From assembly GCF_008806595.1 (NCBI RefSeq), contig NZ_VZRB01000056.1, forward strand, positions 1 to 33,975: 33,975 nt of DNA, read 5' to 3'. This DNA is from Streptomyces luteolifulvus (GTDB taxonomy: Bacteria; Actinomycetota; Actinomycetes; Streptomycetales; Streptomycetaceae). Below the pieces are notes generated by a model. The model was not told the origin of the DNA. It searched no databases and saw nothing but the letters and a program-made list of their open reading frames with translations. Numbering within the stretch: the stretch's first letter is position 1; the number at the start of each line of letters is the position of its first letter. The translations under genes and the position numbers were made by a program. Positions 8,423 to 16,475 of the stretch are shown piece by piece.

Positions 8423-9322
8423 ATGACAGAACGGCTGAACGTGATCGAGAGGCTCGTCGAGCTCGGCTTCACCCAGTACGAAGCCCGCGCCTACGTGGGC
8501 CTGCTTGGTCAAGCACCGATGACCGGATACGCCTTGTCCAATGGTACGAAGATTCCCCAGCCGAAGGTCTACGAGACACTCCGGCGCCTCGAGGACAAGC
8601 ATGTCGTGGTCCGCATCAATGACGAGCCGGCACGCTATGTGGCGGTCTCGCCCGATCACCTCATGTCACGGCTGGAAGGAGACTTCGGCCGAAGGCTGGC
8701 CGACGCGCGCCTGAGCTTGCACCGACTGCACCTGGACGACGCCGACGAGGGCCTCCGCGTCATGAACTCCCTGGGCAGCTTCGCCGCCTCGGCCACGAAG
8801 GCCACCAGCCTCATGGAGGCGGCATCCCGGCATGTGTACCTGTCACTCCACTCGGACCAACTGGACGACCTCACCCCTGCCATCATGAACGCCGACAGCC
8901 GGGGCGTCCGTGTCGACCTGCTCTTGTTCGGCCGCGGGGAGATCACCCTGCGACACGGACGTCTGGTTCGGCATGCCAGCACCAGCGGCATCGTCTACCG
9001 CCACCACCAGGCCCGGCACCTTGCGCTCGTCGCCGACACCGACGAAGCTCTCTGGGCACTCGCACCCGCCGGGCGGGACTGGCAAGGGATCTATGCCAAG
9101 GACGCCCTCCTCGCAGCCGTGGTCAAGGGCTATGTGCGTCATGATCTCTACGTGCAGCAGATCTTCGCGGACCTCGGCGAGGAACTCGAGGCCCGCTACG
9201 GCCCAGGCATGGAGGCGCTGATCTCCACTCCGCCGGAAGCCGCCGAAGCAACCCGCGACTCCGTCGCCGACGCTGCGGAAACCGCCCCAGTACGACCGAC
9301 CCGTCGCAGCCGATCCGCCTGA
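8423..9322 (+). CDS. TrmB-like transcriptional regulator
   Basis: This 299-residue protein opens with a winged-helix domain of the TrmB type (LVELGFTQYEARAYVGLLG, then ALSNGTKIPQPKVYETLRRLEDKHVV). It continues into an effector-type C-terminal region (about 115-260) with SRHVYLSLHSDQLDDL and RGVRVDLLLFGRGE segments, like the sugar/PLD-like half of TrmB proteins. The C-terminal 30 residues are Ala/Arg-rich and probably disordered. I chose the ATG at 8423, which lies 5 nt after AGGGAG; in-frame GTG and TTG codons just upstream overlap that site. It is the only clear transcription factor among the catabolic genes. Two copies of the shared palindrome precede it, so I infer that it controls the regulon and itself. 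The effector is unknown and could be a CoA thioester or a free aromatic acid. Confidence 0.85.
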   Translation: MTERLNVIERLVELGFTQYEARAYVGLLGQAPMTGYALSNGTKIPQPKVYETLRRLEDKHVVVRINDEPARYVAVSPDHLMSRLEGDFGRRLADARLSLHRLHLDDADEGLRVMNSLGSFAASATKATSLMEAASRHVYLSLHSDQLDDLTPAIMNADSRGVRVDLLLFGRGEITLRHGRLVRHASTSGIVYRHHQARHLALVADTDEALWALAPAGRDWQGIYAKDALLAAVVKGYVRHDLYVQQIFADLGEELEARYGPGMEALISTPPEAAEATRDSVADAAETAPVRPTRRSRSA

Positions 9323-9407
9323 CGCGGCACCACCATTGCCAGACCACCCATGAGCTAGCAGACCGTGTCGCCTCAGACGCGCGGGCAGCTCCTGCAGGAG
9401 AGCCGAC

Positions 9408-10280
9408 ATGACGACTACACACTCCGCTGGTATCCGCAGAGTAGGCATCGTGGGCTGCGGGCTCATGGGTTCCGGCATCGCAGAAGTCTGCGCACGCGCT
9501 GGACTCGAGACACTGGTGTACGAGGTCGGCCCTGAGGCCGTCACCGCCGGCAGATCGAGAATCGACTCGTCCCTGGGCCGCGCCGTGCAGCGCGGCAAGA
9601 TCGCAGAGGAGGCCCGTGCGGAGGCGCTCGACCGGCTGACCTTCACCACGGACCTCGGTGACTTCGCCGACCGCGACCTCGCCATCGAGGCCGCCCCCGA
9701 GCGGGAGGACCTGAAGAGGAACATCCTCATGGCTTTGGACAAAGCCATGACACAGCCCGATGCCATCATCGCCTCCAACACCTCGTCCATACCCGTGGTG
9801 AAGCTGGCGACTGCGACCTCCAGACCCACCATGGTCATCGGCATGCACTTCTTCAATCCGGTGCCGACACTGAAACTGGTGGAACTCATCCCCTCGGTTC
9901 TCACCGGCGAGGCCACCCGGCAGCGCATACACGCCTTTGCGGCTGAAGTGTTGGGACGCCACGTGATCCGCTCCCAGGACCGCGCAGGATTCATCGTGAA
10001 CGCGCTGCTGATCCCGTACATCACCGCGGCGATCAGGATGTACGAAGCGGGATTCGCGAGTGTTGAGGACATCGACGCGGGCATGGTGATGGGCTGCGCT
10101 CATCCCATGGGGCCCCTGGCCCTGGCGGATCACATCGGCCTTGACACGACACTGGCCATCGCCGAATCGCTCTACCAGGAATACCGTGAGCCGCTCCACG
10201 CACCGCCCCCCTTGCTCGCACGCATGGTCGAGGCAGGCCACATCGGCCGCAAGTCGGGGCGGGGCTTTCATCAGTACTGA
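9408..10280 (+). CDS. 3-hydroxyacyl-CoA dehydrogenase (3-hydroxybutyryl-CoA dehydrogenase type)
   Basis: This 290-residue enzyme oxidises 3-hydroxyacyl-CoA to 3-oxoacyl-CoA with NAD+. The N-terminal Rossmann motif GIVGCGLMGSGIAEV spans 13-27. The catalytic region has SNTSS (123-127) and MHFFNPVP, with the likely catalytic histidine H147. The C-terminal dimerisation domain includes GFIVNALLIPYI and DHIGLDTTLAI. A GGAG ribosome binding site precedes the ATG at 9408. It follows the TrmB-like gene by 85 bp in the same direction and may share its transcript. With the thiolase and crotonases downstream it supplies a full beta-oxidation spiral. Confidence 0.93.
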   Translation: MTTTHSAGIRRVGIVGCGLMGSGIAEVCARAGLETLVYEVGPEAVTAGRSRIDSSLGRAVQRGKIAEEARAEALDRLTFTTDLGDFADRDLAIEAAPEREDLKRNILMALDKAMTQPDAIIASNTSSIPVVKLATATSRPTMVIGMHFFNPVPTLKLVELIPSVLTGEATRQRIHAFAAEVLGRHVIRSQDRAGFIVNALLIPYITAAIRMYEAGFASVEDIDAGMVMGCAHPMGPLALADHIGLDTTLAIAESLYQEYREPLHAPPPLLARMVEAGHIGRKSGRGFHQY

Positions 10281-10327
10281 GTGCCGACGACGCGGCAGCG
10301 CTATGGTGGTCATCTGATGAGGGGGTC

Positions 10328-12571
10328 ATGGGAAGCCGCGCCATGCCAGCCGACGAACGGCCACTGAATCCAGCTCTCCCCGTGCACGACGTTTCCGTAT
10401 ACCGGGAGGTCGCTGCGGAGACCGCCAGGTGTGTGCGCGAATTGCGAGCCGCTGCCGGCTCGATCTATCTCCGAGATGCCGATGAGGCCGCCCTCGCGGC
10501 AGCCGTCGCCGTGGTAACGCCGCTCGGCGCTGTGGCCCTCATGGAACGCATACCGCTGCAGGATGCAGCATTCGCATCGGTGACCGCGTACCGGACTGGC
10601 CGGACATCCACTTCCCGCTCCACCGAGCTACTGAAAATGCACCCGCAGATGGCCGTGCAGGCCTCGTTCCCGTTCATCGTCACCTCGGCGCCCCTCAAGG
10701 CCGATGGCGTCGTGCGAGGGGCTCTGACGATCGCCTGGGCAGAGGCAGGCAGATCGGCCGAGATCGCTTCCGAAGAGCAGGAACGCATGGCCAAGGCCGC
10801 ACACACCCTCTCCGGGATGCTGGACGGCCTGGTCGCCGATGGCGTGCCCCTGACCCCTCCGGCAGTTCCCTTCGTCGTGACCGGCGACCCCTCTTCGGCG
10901 CTGGCGGTGCCCAACGAGGGCACCAGTGAAGCCATCACTGCTTACCATCTGCACAAACTGGCGCTGCGCCTGGCGTCCGAGACCACCACGGAGGGGGCAG
11001 CCGAGGCCGCCATGGAGCGGCTGGTCCATGGCTTCGGCGCCTCAGGGGTTGCCTTTGGCCTCATCGAGTCCGGCAGGCTGCACCTCGTCGGCGCAACCGG
11101 GTGTTCGGCCGAATACCTGCGTGCGCTCAGCGGAATTCCGTTGAGCAAAGTGTCACCTGAGGCGACGGCGGTGGCCCAGCGCGAACAGGTCATGCACACC
11201 GTTGACAGCAGAGACTCCGCCAGGCTCAGCCAACAGGCCACAAACGAAGCAGAGGGAGAGATCTGGTGGATTCTGCCTCTCCTCACAGCCGATCGGGCCA
11301 TCGGAACCTGCTCCATCGGCTACCGAAGGCAGCCCGGGGATCCGGTCGACGGACCGTCCGCGCTCACCTCGCTGGCGACCCTCCTGGGCCAGACATTCCA
11401 CCGCACCCAGGTCGCGGACGCCCAGCGTATGCTCGCCCAGAAACTGCAAGAAACCCTCCTGCCCCGCGTACTGCCCCAGACCCCGGGCCTCGCCAGCACC
11501 TGCCGTTACGCGCCGGCCGAAGGAGCCATGGGACTCGGCGGCGACTGGTACGACCTGGTCGAATCGCCCGGAGGCATCGTGGCGGTCGTAGGCGACGTAG
11601 AGGGTCATAATACGTCGGCGGCCGTTGTGATGGGGGAGCTGCGCAGCGCCATCCGCGCCTATGCGACTGAGGGACATGACCCCACCACCATCCTCACCCG
11701 CACGAACAGGCTCATGATCGGCCTGTCCACCGGCCTCTTCGCGACATGCTGCGTCGCCGCACTGGACCCCGAAACAGGCTCGTTCGAAGTAGCACTCGCT
11801 GGACATGCTCCGCCGCTGATTCACGGGGCGGACGGTGCCTTCCGCGGTCTTCACGCCGACGCGGGCCCGCCCCTGGGCGTCGATGCCAATCCCGCCTACC
11901 GCTCAGCGGAGGAAGTGCTCACCCCCGGAACTCTGGCCGTCCTACACACAGGACCCTGGCCTGAACCTGCCAATGGCGGGGACCAAGAGTTCGTCAACAG
12001 GGCGGTAGTCACCTCTGGCGGGGAACTTGAAACACTCGGGGATCTGCTCATCGACCTTCCCGGCCGGTCGTCCCGTACCGATGACCGGGCGCTGCTGCTG
12101 CTGCGCTACGAAGGGCCGTCAGCGGATGCCCAGCGCTATGTCCGACGTCTGGAGATTCCTCACCACGATCTCCAGGGAGTCTCGAGGGCACGGAAGTTTC
12201 TCCGTGACTGCATGCGCGAATGGGACCTCGGCAGTGTCACCGACGAAGCGGAATTGCTGGCCTCGGAACTCGTGACCAATGCCCTGGTGCACGGAGACAG
12301 CGACGTTGATGTACGGCTGCGCAGGTATCCCGAGCACATTCGCATGGAGGTAAGGGACAGCACGTCCACCCCAGCCGTTCCCGTCACCATTCCCCGTGAA
12401 GAAGATCGTGCTGAAGGAGGTCGCGGCCTCGTGATCGTGGAAGCCCTCGCCAGGGCATGGGGGAACTCGCCGAGCGGCCGGGGGAAGACGGTCTGGTTCG
12501 AGATGAGCGCACACGGCTCGGACCGGGGAAGGGCACCTGGTGCGGGGCGATGTGCAGTATTCGACGGTTGA
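10328..12571 (+). CDS. GAF-GAF-SpoIIE phosphatase-HATPase fusion (RsbU/RsbW-like)
   Basis: This is a 747-residue cytosolic signalling protein. Two GAF-like sensor regions (about 25-170 and 205-360) precede a PP2C/SpoIIE domain (about 370-595) and a C-terminal anti-sigma-factor-type kinase fold (about 605-730). The phosphatase keeps GGDWYD (D406), GDVEGH (D423), LAGHAPPLI and TDDRALLLL (D585/D586). The expected YTDGLVE segment reads HTGPWPE (540-546), so one usual metal-binding aspartate is missing. The kinase-like domain has the N-box ELVTNALVHG (647-656) and GGRGLVIVEALA (697-708). The ATG at 10328 follows GAGGGGG, 47 nt after the dehydrogenase stop. Such fusions are common in Streptomyces as regulators of anti-sigma pathways. 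No sigma-factor partner is visible here, so its link to the catabolic genes is positional only. Confidence 0.9.
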   Translation: MGSRAMPADERPLNPALPVHDVSVYREVAAETARCVRELRAAAGSIYLRDADEAALAAAVAVVTPLGAVALMERIPLQDAAFASVTAYRTGRTSTSRSTELLKMHPQMAVQASFPFIVTSAPLKADGVVRGALTIAWAEAGRSAEIASEEQERMAKAAHTLSGMLDGLVADGVPLTPPAVPFVVTGDPSSALAVPNEGTSEAITAYHLHKLALRLASETTTEGAAEAAMERLVHGFGASGVAFGLIESGRLHLVGATGCSAEYLRALSGIPLSKVSPEATAVAQREQVMHTVDSRDSARLSQQATNEAEGEIWWILPLLTADRAIGTCSIGYRRQPGDPVDGPSALTSLATLLGQTFHRTQVADAQRMLAQKLQETLLPRVLPQTPGLASTCRYAPAEGAMGLGGDWYDLVESPGGIVAVVGDVEGHNTSAAVVMGELRSAIRAYATEGHDPTTILTRTNRLMIGLSTGLFATCCVAALDPETGSFEVALAGHAPPLIHGADGAFRGLHADAGPPLGVDANPAYRSAEEVLTPGTLAVLHTGPWPEPANGGDQEFVNRAVVTSGGELETLGDLLIDLPGRSSRTDDRALLLLRYEGPSADAQRYVRRLEIPHHDLQGVSRARKFLRDCMREWDLGSVTDEAELLASELVTNALVHGDSDVDVRLRRYPEHIRMEVRDSTSTPAVPVTIPREEDRAEGGRGLVIVEALARAWGNSPSGRGKTVWFEMSAHGSDRGRAPGAGRCAVFDG

Positions 12572-12690
12572 CTCACGCGCGACCGCGCGTCAGCCCACCT
12601 TCGAGGTGGCCTGGGTGTCCACTTCCCAGCGTGGCGGGTGCAGGCCGACCCTCAGTGCAATCTCCGCTCAGTTGACGTCACTGTTTGCTA

Positions 12691-12704
12691 CTCACTATGG
12701 TAGT
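12691..12704. promoter_or_regulatory. Operator copy D (FAH-family hydrolase)
   Basis: CTCACT-AT-GGTAGT keeps the right half-site and the 2-bp centre but has two mismatches in the left half. It also forms a perfect TCACTA-TGG-TAGTGA inverted repeat. It lies about 35-45 bp upstream of the hydrolase start. Confidence 0.65.
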
Positions 12705-12737
12705 GAACATGGTCGTTGATGATACTGCTCACTTCTG

Positions 12738-13646
12738 GTGCAGCCCATGACCGGGTGGAGTCTCGTCACCTACCGTCCACTCGGCGACGAGGGGGGTGGC
12801 GTGAGCCGGGCCGGCGTACGTTTCGAAGAGGGAACCCTGGTAGCTCCGCCGGAGCTTGCGGCGTACCCAGGTGTGTTGGAGGTCGTGCAGGACTGGGATC
12901 ACGTGGCACGCGCGCTGCGCACTGCCTCACTTGACAAGTCCCCCGTCGTGGAGCGCTACGTACTGGACCTGCCACTGCGGTATCCACGCAAGGTGCTGTG
13001 CTCGGGGCCCAATTACGCGGACCACCTTGCGGAGATGGGGGAGAATTTCGGGGCCGAGTGGCGTCCGTACTTCTTCCTCAAGCCGCCCACCACCTCGCTC
13101 GTCATGGACGGCGCCCCCATCCTCATCAGCGGTGCCCCGGACGACAAGGTCGACTGGGAGGGCGAGCTGGCCGTCGTGATCGGTAGGGGCGGCCGCGATA
13201 TTCCTCCGGAGAAGGCGCTGGACCACGTGGGCGGGTACACCGTGGTGAATGACATCTCGCTGCGAGGCCCGCACCGCCGGCGGGATGTGCCGGCCCCCTT
13301 CGTCTGGGACTGGCTTGCCTCGAAGGGGGCAGACACTTCCTTGCCGATAGCCTTTGACGTCGTACCCGCCTGGCACATCGACGATCCGCAGGATCTCCTT
13401 GTGCAGACACGGGTCAACGGCGACTTGGTGCAGGCCGCCTCCACGTCTTTGATGGTGTGCACCGTCGCCGAACTGGTGTCCGCGGCCAGTGAGTTGGTGA
13501 CCCTGGAACCTGGGGACCTCATCGCCACCGGCACTCCGTCGGGGGTGGGGGCAGGGAGAGGCGTCTTCCTCTCCGCCGGCGACGAGGTGGAGGTGACCAT
13601 CGTCGGCGTCGGCCGGGTCTGCAACCCGGTCCGCGTTCGCGAGTGA
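12738..13646 (+). CDS. Fumarylacetoacetate hydrolase family protein
   Basis: This protein of about 300 residues has the FAH fold, whose members cleave or isomerise acylpyruvates and 2-oxo-dioates from aromatic ring fission. Seen motifs include KVLCSGPNYADHLAEMG, the metal-binding DWEGELAVVIGR, TVVNDISLR, WLASKGADTSLPI and GDLIATGTPSGVGAG. The fit is to the 2-hydroxyhepta-2,4-diene-1,7-dioate isomerase/acylpyruvase branch; the precise substrate cannot be read from sequence. The start is uncertain: GTG at 12738 or ATG at 12747, neither with a clear ribosome binding site, and in-frame stops lie just upstream. Operator copy D precedes it. A role after an extradiol or gentisate-type ring cleavage would fit the neighbouring dioxygenases. 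Confidence 0.88.
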   Translation: MQPMTGWSLVTYRPLGDEGGGVSRAGVRFEEGTLVAPPELAAYPGVLEVVQDWDHVARALRTASLDKSPVVERYVLDLPLRYPRKVLCSGPNYADHLAEMGENFGAEWRPYFFLKPPTTSLVMDGAPILISGAPDDKVDWEGELAVVIGRGGRDIPPEKALDHVGGYTVVNDISLRGPHRRRDVPAPFVWDWLASKGADTSLPIAFDVVPAWHIDDPQDLLVQTRVNGDLVQAASTSLMVCTVAELVSAASELVTLEPGDLIATGTPSGVGAGRGVFLSAGDEVEVTIVGVGRVCNPVRVRE

Positions 13647-13925
13647 CGCCGCTGATGAACGCGGCGGAACCGGCTTCGCCAGGCCGAGGCGGACGCCGGT
13701 GAACGCGACGACCGCCTAATGGGACTTGCCGGGTCGTAGAGACTCGGTGCCGTAGCCGCCAGTAGGTGATCACTCTTGCCGCCGGAAGCATCGACTTCTG
13801 AGGTCAGACCGTGCCCCTGCTGGTCGGCCGGGGGGCCAGACCGTTGAGGGGGTGGCGTGCCCGCCGGGCGGTGGGGCGTGAGCACTGGATCGATTAGGCC
13901 GCGTGCCGCGCCTTCCGCAGGCTGC
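13647..13925. other. Intergenic stretch: FAH gene 3' side and IS110 leader
   Basis: No supported gene. From about 13801 the sequence belongs to the left end of the IS110 element, the part that encodes the bridge RNA in characterised IS110 members. I cannot confirm an RNA fold beyond one hairpin. Confidence 0.4.
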
Positions 13926-15218
13926 ATGGGAAGCGAAGTTCCTGACCAGGAGGATGCGTTGCTGCTGATCGGTGATGACTGGGCCGAAGACCACCATGAC
14001 GTCGAGGTCCAGGACGCAACCGGCCGGAAACTGGCCGCCGCGAGGCTGCCCGAGGGCGTGGAGGGGATCGCAAAGCTGCATGAGCTCGTCGCCCGTCATG
14101 GCGGCGGTGACCTGGATGCTGCGGAGGTTGTGATCGGGATCGAGACCGACCGCGGCTCCTGGGTGCAGGCCCTGATCGCCTCCGGCTACCAGGTCTACGC
14201 GATCAACCCCCGCCAGGTCGCCCGGTTCAAGGAGCGGTATGCACCTCCGGTGCCAAGAGCGACAAGGGCGACGCGCACGCGCTGGCGGACATGGTCCGCA
14301 TCGACCGGGACCAGCTGCGGCCCGTCGCCGGGGACAGCGAGCAGGCGCAGGCGGTCAAGGTCGTCGCCCGCGCTCACCAGAGCCTGATCTGGGAACGCAC
14401 CCGCACCTTCCAGCGGCTGCGCAGCACGCTGCGCGAGTACTTCCCCGCTGCCTTGAACGCCTACGCGGATCTCACGCTGACCAGCACGGACGCGCTGGAA
14501 CTGCTGATCAAGGCTCCCACCCCGGCAGCCGGGGCGAAGCTGACCCGCACCCAGATCACCGCCGCTCTCGCCCGCGCCCGCCGGCACAACCGCGACGCCA
14601 AGGCAGCCACGATCCAGACCGCGCTGCGCGAACGGCAGCTTGGCCTGTCCGAACCGGTCACGGCCGCCTACGCGGCCACCGCCACCGCTCACGCCCGGCT
14701 GCTGATCGCGCTGAACGAGCAGATAGCGGGACTCGAAGGGCAGGTGAAGGCCCATTTTCTCGCGCACCCGGACGCTAAGATCTACCTGTCGATGCCCGGC
14801 ATCGCAGAGATCACCGGCGCCCGGGTGCTCGCCGAGTTCGGAGACGACCCCACCCGATACGCCAACGCGAAGGCCCGCAAGAACTACGCCGGCACCAGCC
14901 CGATCACCCGGGCCTCCGGCAAGAGCCACACCGTCCAGGCCCGCTACGTCCGCAACAACCGGCTCGTCGACGCGTTGCAGACCCAGGCATTCTCCGCCCT
15001 GCGCGCCTCGCCGGGCGCCCGCCGCTACTACGACAAGCAACGCGCCCGCGAAGCCGGTTACAACCCAGCCCTGCGGCAGGTCGGCAACCGACTCGTCGGC
15101 ATCCTCCACGGATGCCAGATGCCTCAAGACCCGAACCCTCTACGACGAAGCGACCGCCTGGTCGCACCACGCACACCCTCATGCCGCTTGACGTCAAACG
15201 ACATGGGGTGTCTGACCT
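13801..15218 (+). mobile_element. IS110-family insertion sequence (degenerate)
   Basis: The broken transposase is flanked by a 9-bp inverted pair, AGGTCAGAC at 13801-13809 and its complement at 15210-15218, each next to a C-rich or G-rich run. IS110 elements have short or no terminal repeats, so the exact ends are tentative. The long leader before the transposase holds a hairpin (13822-13842) and repeated GGYCAGACCGT (13802-13812 and 13834-13844). Confidence 0.6.
13926..15191 (+). pseudogene. IS110-family transposase, two frameshifts
   Basis: The N-terminal RuvC-like part (LLLIGDDWAEDHHDVEV, VVIGIETDRGSW, YAINPRQVARFKERY) is separated from the rest by a one-base deletion near 14240; restoring a G rejoins SGAKSDKGDAHALADMV. 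The C-terminal transposase_20 part (MPGIAEITGARVLAEFGD, RKNYAGTSPITRASGK) is intact until a 7-bp duplication near 15113-15120. That duplication replaces the natural tail, whose stop codon would be at 15189-15191. A TTG at 13959 follows AGGAGG by 5 nt and is the likeliest original start. The element should be inactive unless the frameshifts are assembly errors. Confidence 0.88.
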
Positions 15219-15252
15219 GATGCGATCACGAGGAGCTGATCAACCGTAGGGA

Positions 15253-15323
15253 GATGCGGAGTTGAGGCGGGCGAATGAGACCCTCACGGCCGCGAGTGCG
15301 TCTTCCGCGGCCGAACTCGACCG
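15253..15323 (+). pseudogene. IS3-family OrfA C-terminal scrap
   Basis: Translation reads DAELRRANETLTAASASSAAELDR, matching the end of IS3-type OrfA (AELKRANEILKAAASFFAAELDR) found intact at about 31490-31555 in this window. Only about 24 codons remain. It abuts the IS5 scrap at 15324. Confidence 0.65.
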
Positions 15324-15520
15324 TGACAGCGGAGTCTGCCTCTGCTCGACAGCAAGTTGGATTTGGTGGTAGCCCGCCCGGAGAACGTCCAAGGCTGTGG
15401 CCGGCCAGCTCGACGGCGACGCCGCCGGTCGGCTCGTTTTCCAGGTTGCCCTTTTCGAGGCATCGGCGGCGTGCTGATGGGCCCGGTCGACGTTCACCTC
15501 CCAGGTGATCAGACCGTTCT
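15324..15520 (-). pseudogene. IS5-family transposase scrap
   Basis: The minus strand reads GLITWEVNVDRAHQHAADA and then, after frame changes, a GGVAVELAGHSLGRSPGG-like segment and LAVEQRQTPLS. These match the central part of IS5-type DDE transposases. At least two frameshifts and missing ends make it a fossil. Confidence 0.65.
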
Positions 15521-15625
15521 TATCGGCCGGAAGTGGCCACAGGGTTGGGGACTCAGGCGGGGCGCAGGAGAACACCAGGGATATCCCCACAAAACACCCC
15601 AGCCCCGAGCGGACTCGCCTGTTGG

Positions 15626-16429
15626 TCACCTGCCGTCTGCGGTTTTCTGGTCCTCACGTGCGCGGCGCCGGTTGATCGCATCGCGCATGTTTCTGACCCC
15701 GGTCAGGAAGGCCGGCTGCTGCGTCGACCAGCGTTGGGCTTCGGTCTCCGCCGCAAGGGCCGTTTGATGTTCCGGCGTGACGGCCGACTGGCGGATCGTG
15801 GCCGTGAGTCTGCGGACGAAGGTGCCGTCATGGGCGTTGAGGTTCTGTCCCAGGTCCACGGCGGCATCGAGCACCCGGCCGTCAGCGTGCACCTCAGCCA
15901 CCAGCCCTCGCTTGTGTGCCTCCTCGGCTGTCCACACCTGCCCGAAGAGGCAGGCCACCGTGGCATGCTGCCGACCGACAGCCTGCGCCAGCAGCCAGGT
16001 GTGACCTCCGCCTGGATGTAGGTGGAGGCGTGCGAACCGGGTGTCGAACACCGCCGATTCTGCGGCAAGCCGGACGTCGCAGGCCAGTGCGAGATTGAAG
16101 CCCGCCCCAACTGCGGGACCATTGACCGCCGCGATGGTCGGCAGCGGTGAGCGCAGGACGCGCAGGAATCCCTCGTAAACCTCCTGGACTGGTTCGAAGC
16201 GGCCGTGCGCCGCGTCGTCGAGGGTTGACAGATCGGCCCCGGCGCAGAACGCGCTGCCCGCCCCTGTCAGTACGGCACACCGGATCGAGGGGTCAGCCTC
16301 CAGTTGGTCGAAGGCGTCCGAGAGGGCCCGCACCATCTCGGCAGTGAGCAGATTCCGCCGTTCGGGGGCCTGGAGGGTGACGACGGCCACGCCTCGTGTG
16401 CTTGAGAGCGAGCATTCGGTTCGTTTCAT
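15626..16429 (-). CDS. Crotonase-superfamily protein lacking both hydratase glutamates
   Basis: This 267-residue protein has the enoyl-CoA hydratase/isomerase fold: oxyanion-hole segments FCAGADLSTL (61-70) and VNGPAVGAGFNLALACD (102-118), then LHLHPGGGHTWLL. The two catalytic glutamates of classical hydratases are replaced: Asn112 in GAGFN and, by alignment, Phe132 in DTRFARL. It is therefore probably not an ordinary hydratase; isomerase, thioesterase, lyase or decarboxylase roles are possible in this superfamily. I took the ATG at 16429. No ribosome binding site precedes it, but a TAGTGT box (16442-16437) ends 7 nt before it, suggesting a leaderless transcript. The gene is divergent from the thiolase and shares operator copy E. 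Confidence 0.85.
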   Translation of the reverse strand: MKRTECSLSSTRGVAVVTLQAPERRNLLTAEMVRALSDAFDQLEADPSIRCAVLTGAGSAFCAGADLSTLDDAAHGRFEPVQEVYEGFLRVLRSPLPTIAAVNGPAVGAGFNLALACDVRLAAESAVFDTRFARLHLHPGGGHTWLLAQAVGRQHATVACLFGQVWTAEEAHKRGLVAEVHADGRVLDAAVDLGQNLNAHDGTFVRRLTATIRQSAVTPEHQTALAAETEAQRWSTQQPAFLTGVRNMRDAINRRRAREDQKTADGR

Positions 16430-16442
16430 GCTGCGTACACTA

Positions 16443-16456
16443 CCTACTAAAGTAGG
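16443..16456. promoter_or_regulatory. Operator copy E (crotonase/thiolase divergent promoter)
   Basis: CCTACT-AA-AGTAGG extends to an 18-bp inverted repeat (16441-16458). It lies 14 bp upstream of the crotonase ATG and 19 bp upstream of the thiolase ATG. It overlaps a possible -10 (TAGTGT) on the minus strand. Confidence 0.85.
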
Positions 16457-16475
16457 TACTATCCAGGAGGGTGCG

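Noticed and set aside
8843..10313. Two minus-strand frames of about 400 codons
   Set aside because: Antisense to the TrmB-like and dehydrogenase genes; composition reflects GC-rich opposite-strand reading.
10296..10314. Possible tenth operator half-site (CTATGGTGGTCAT) before the phosphatase gene
   Set aside because: It resembles the right half of copy D but has no matching left arm, so I did not count it.
14230..14250. Programmed frameshift in the IS110 transposase
   Set aside because: Restoring one missing G gives the standard protein, there is no slippery heptamer, and a second lesion exists at the C-terminus, so simple decay is likelier.
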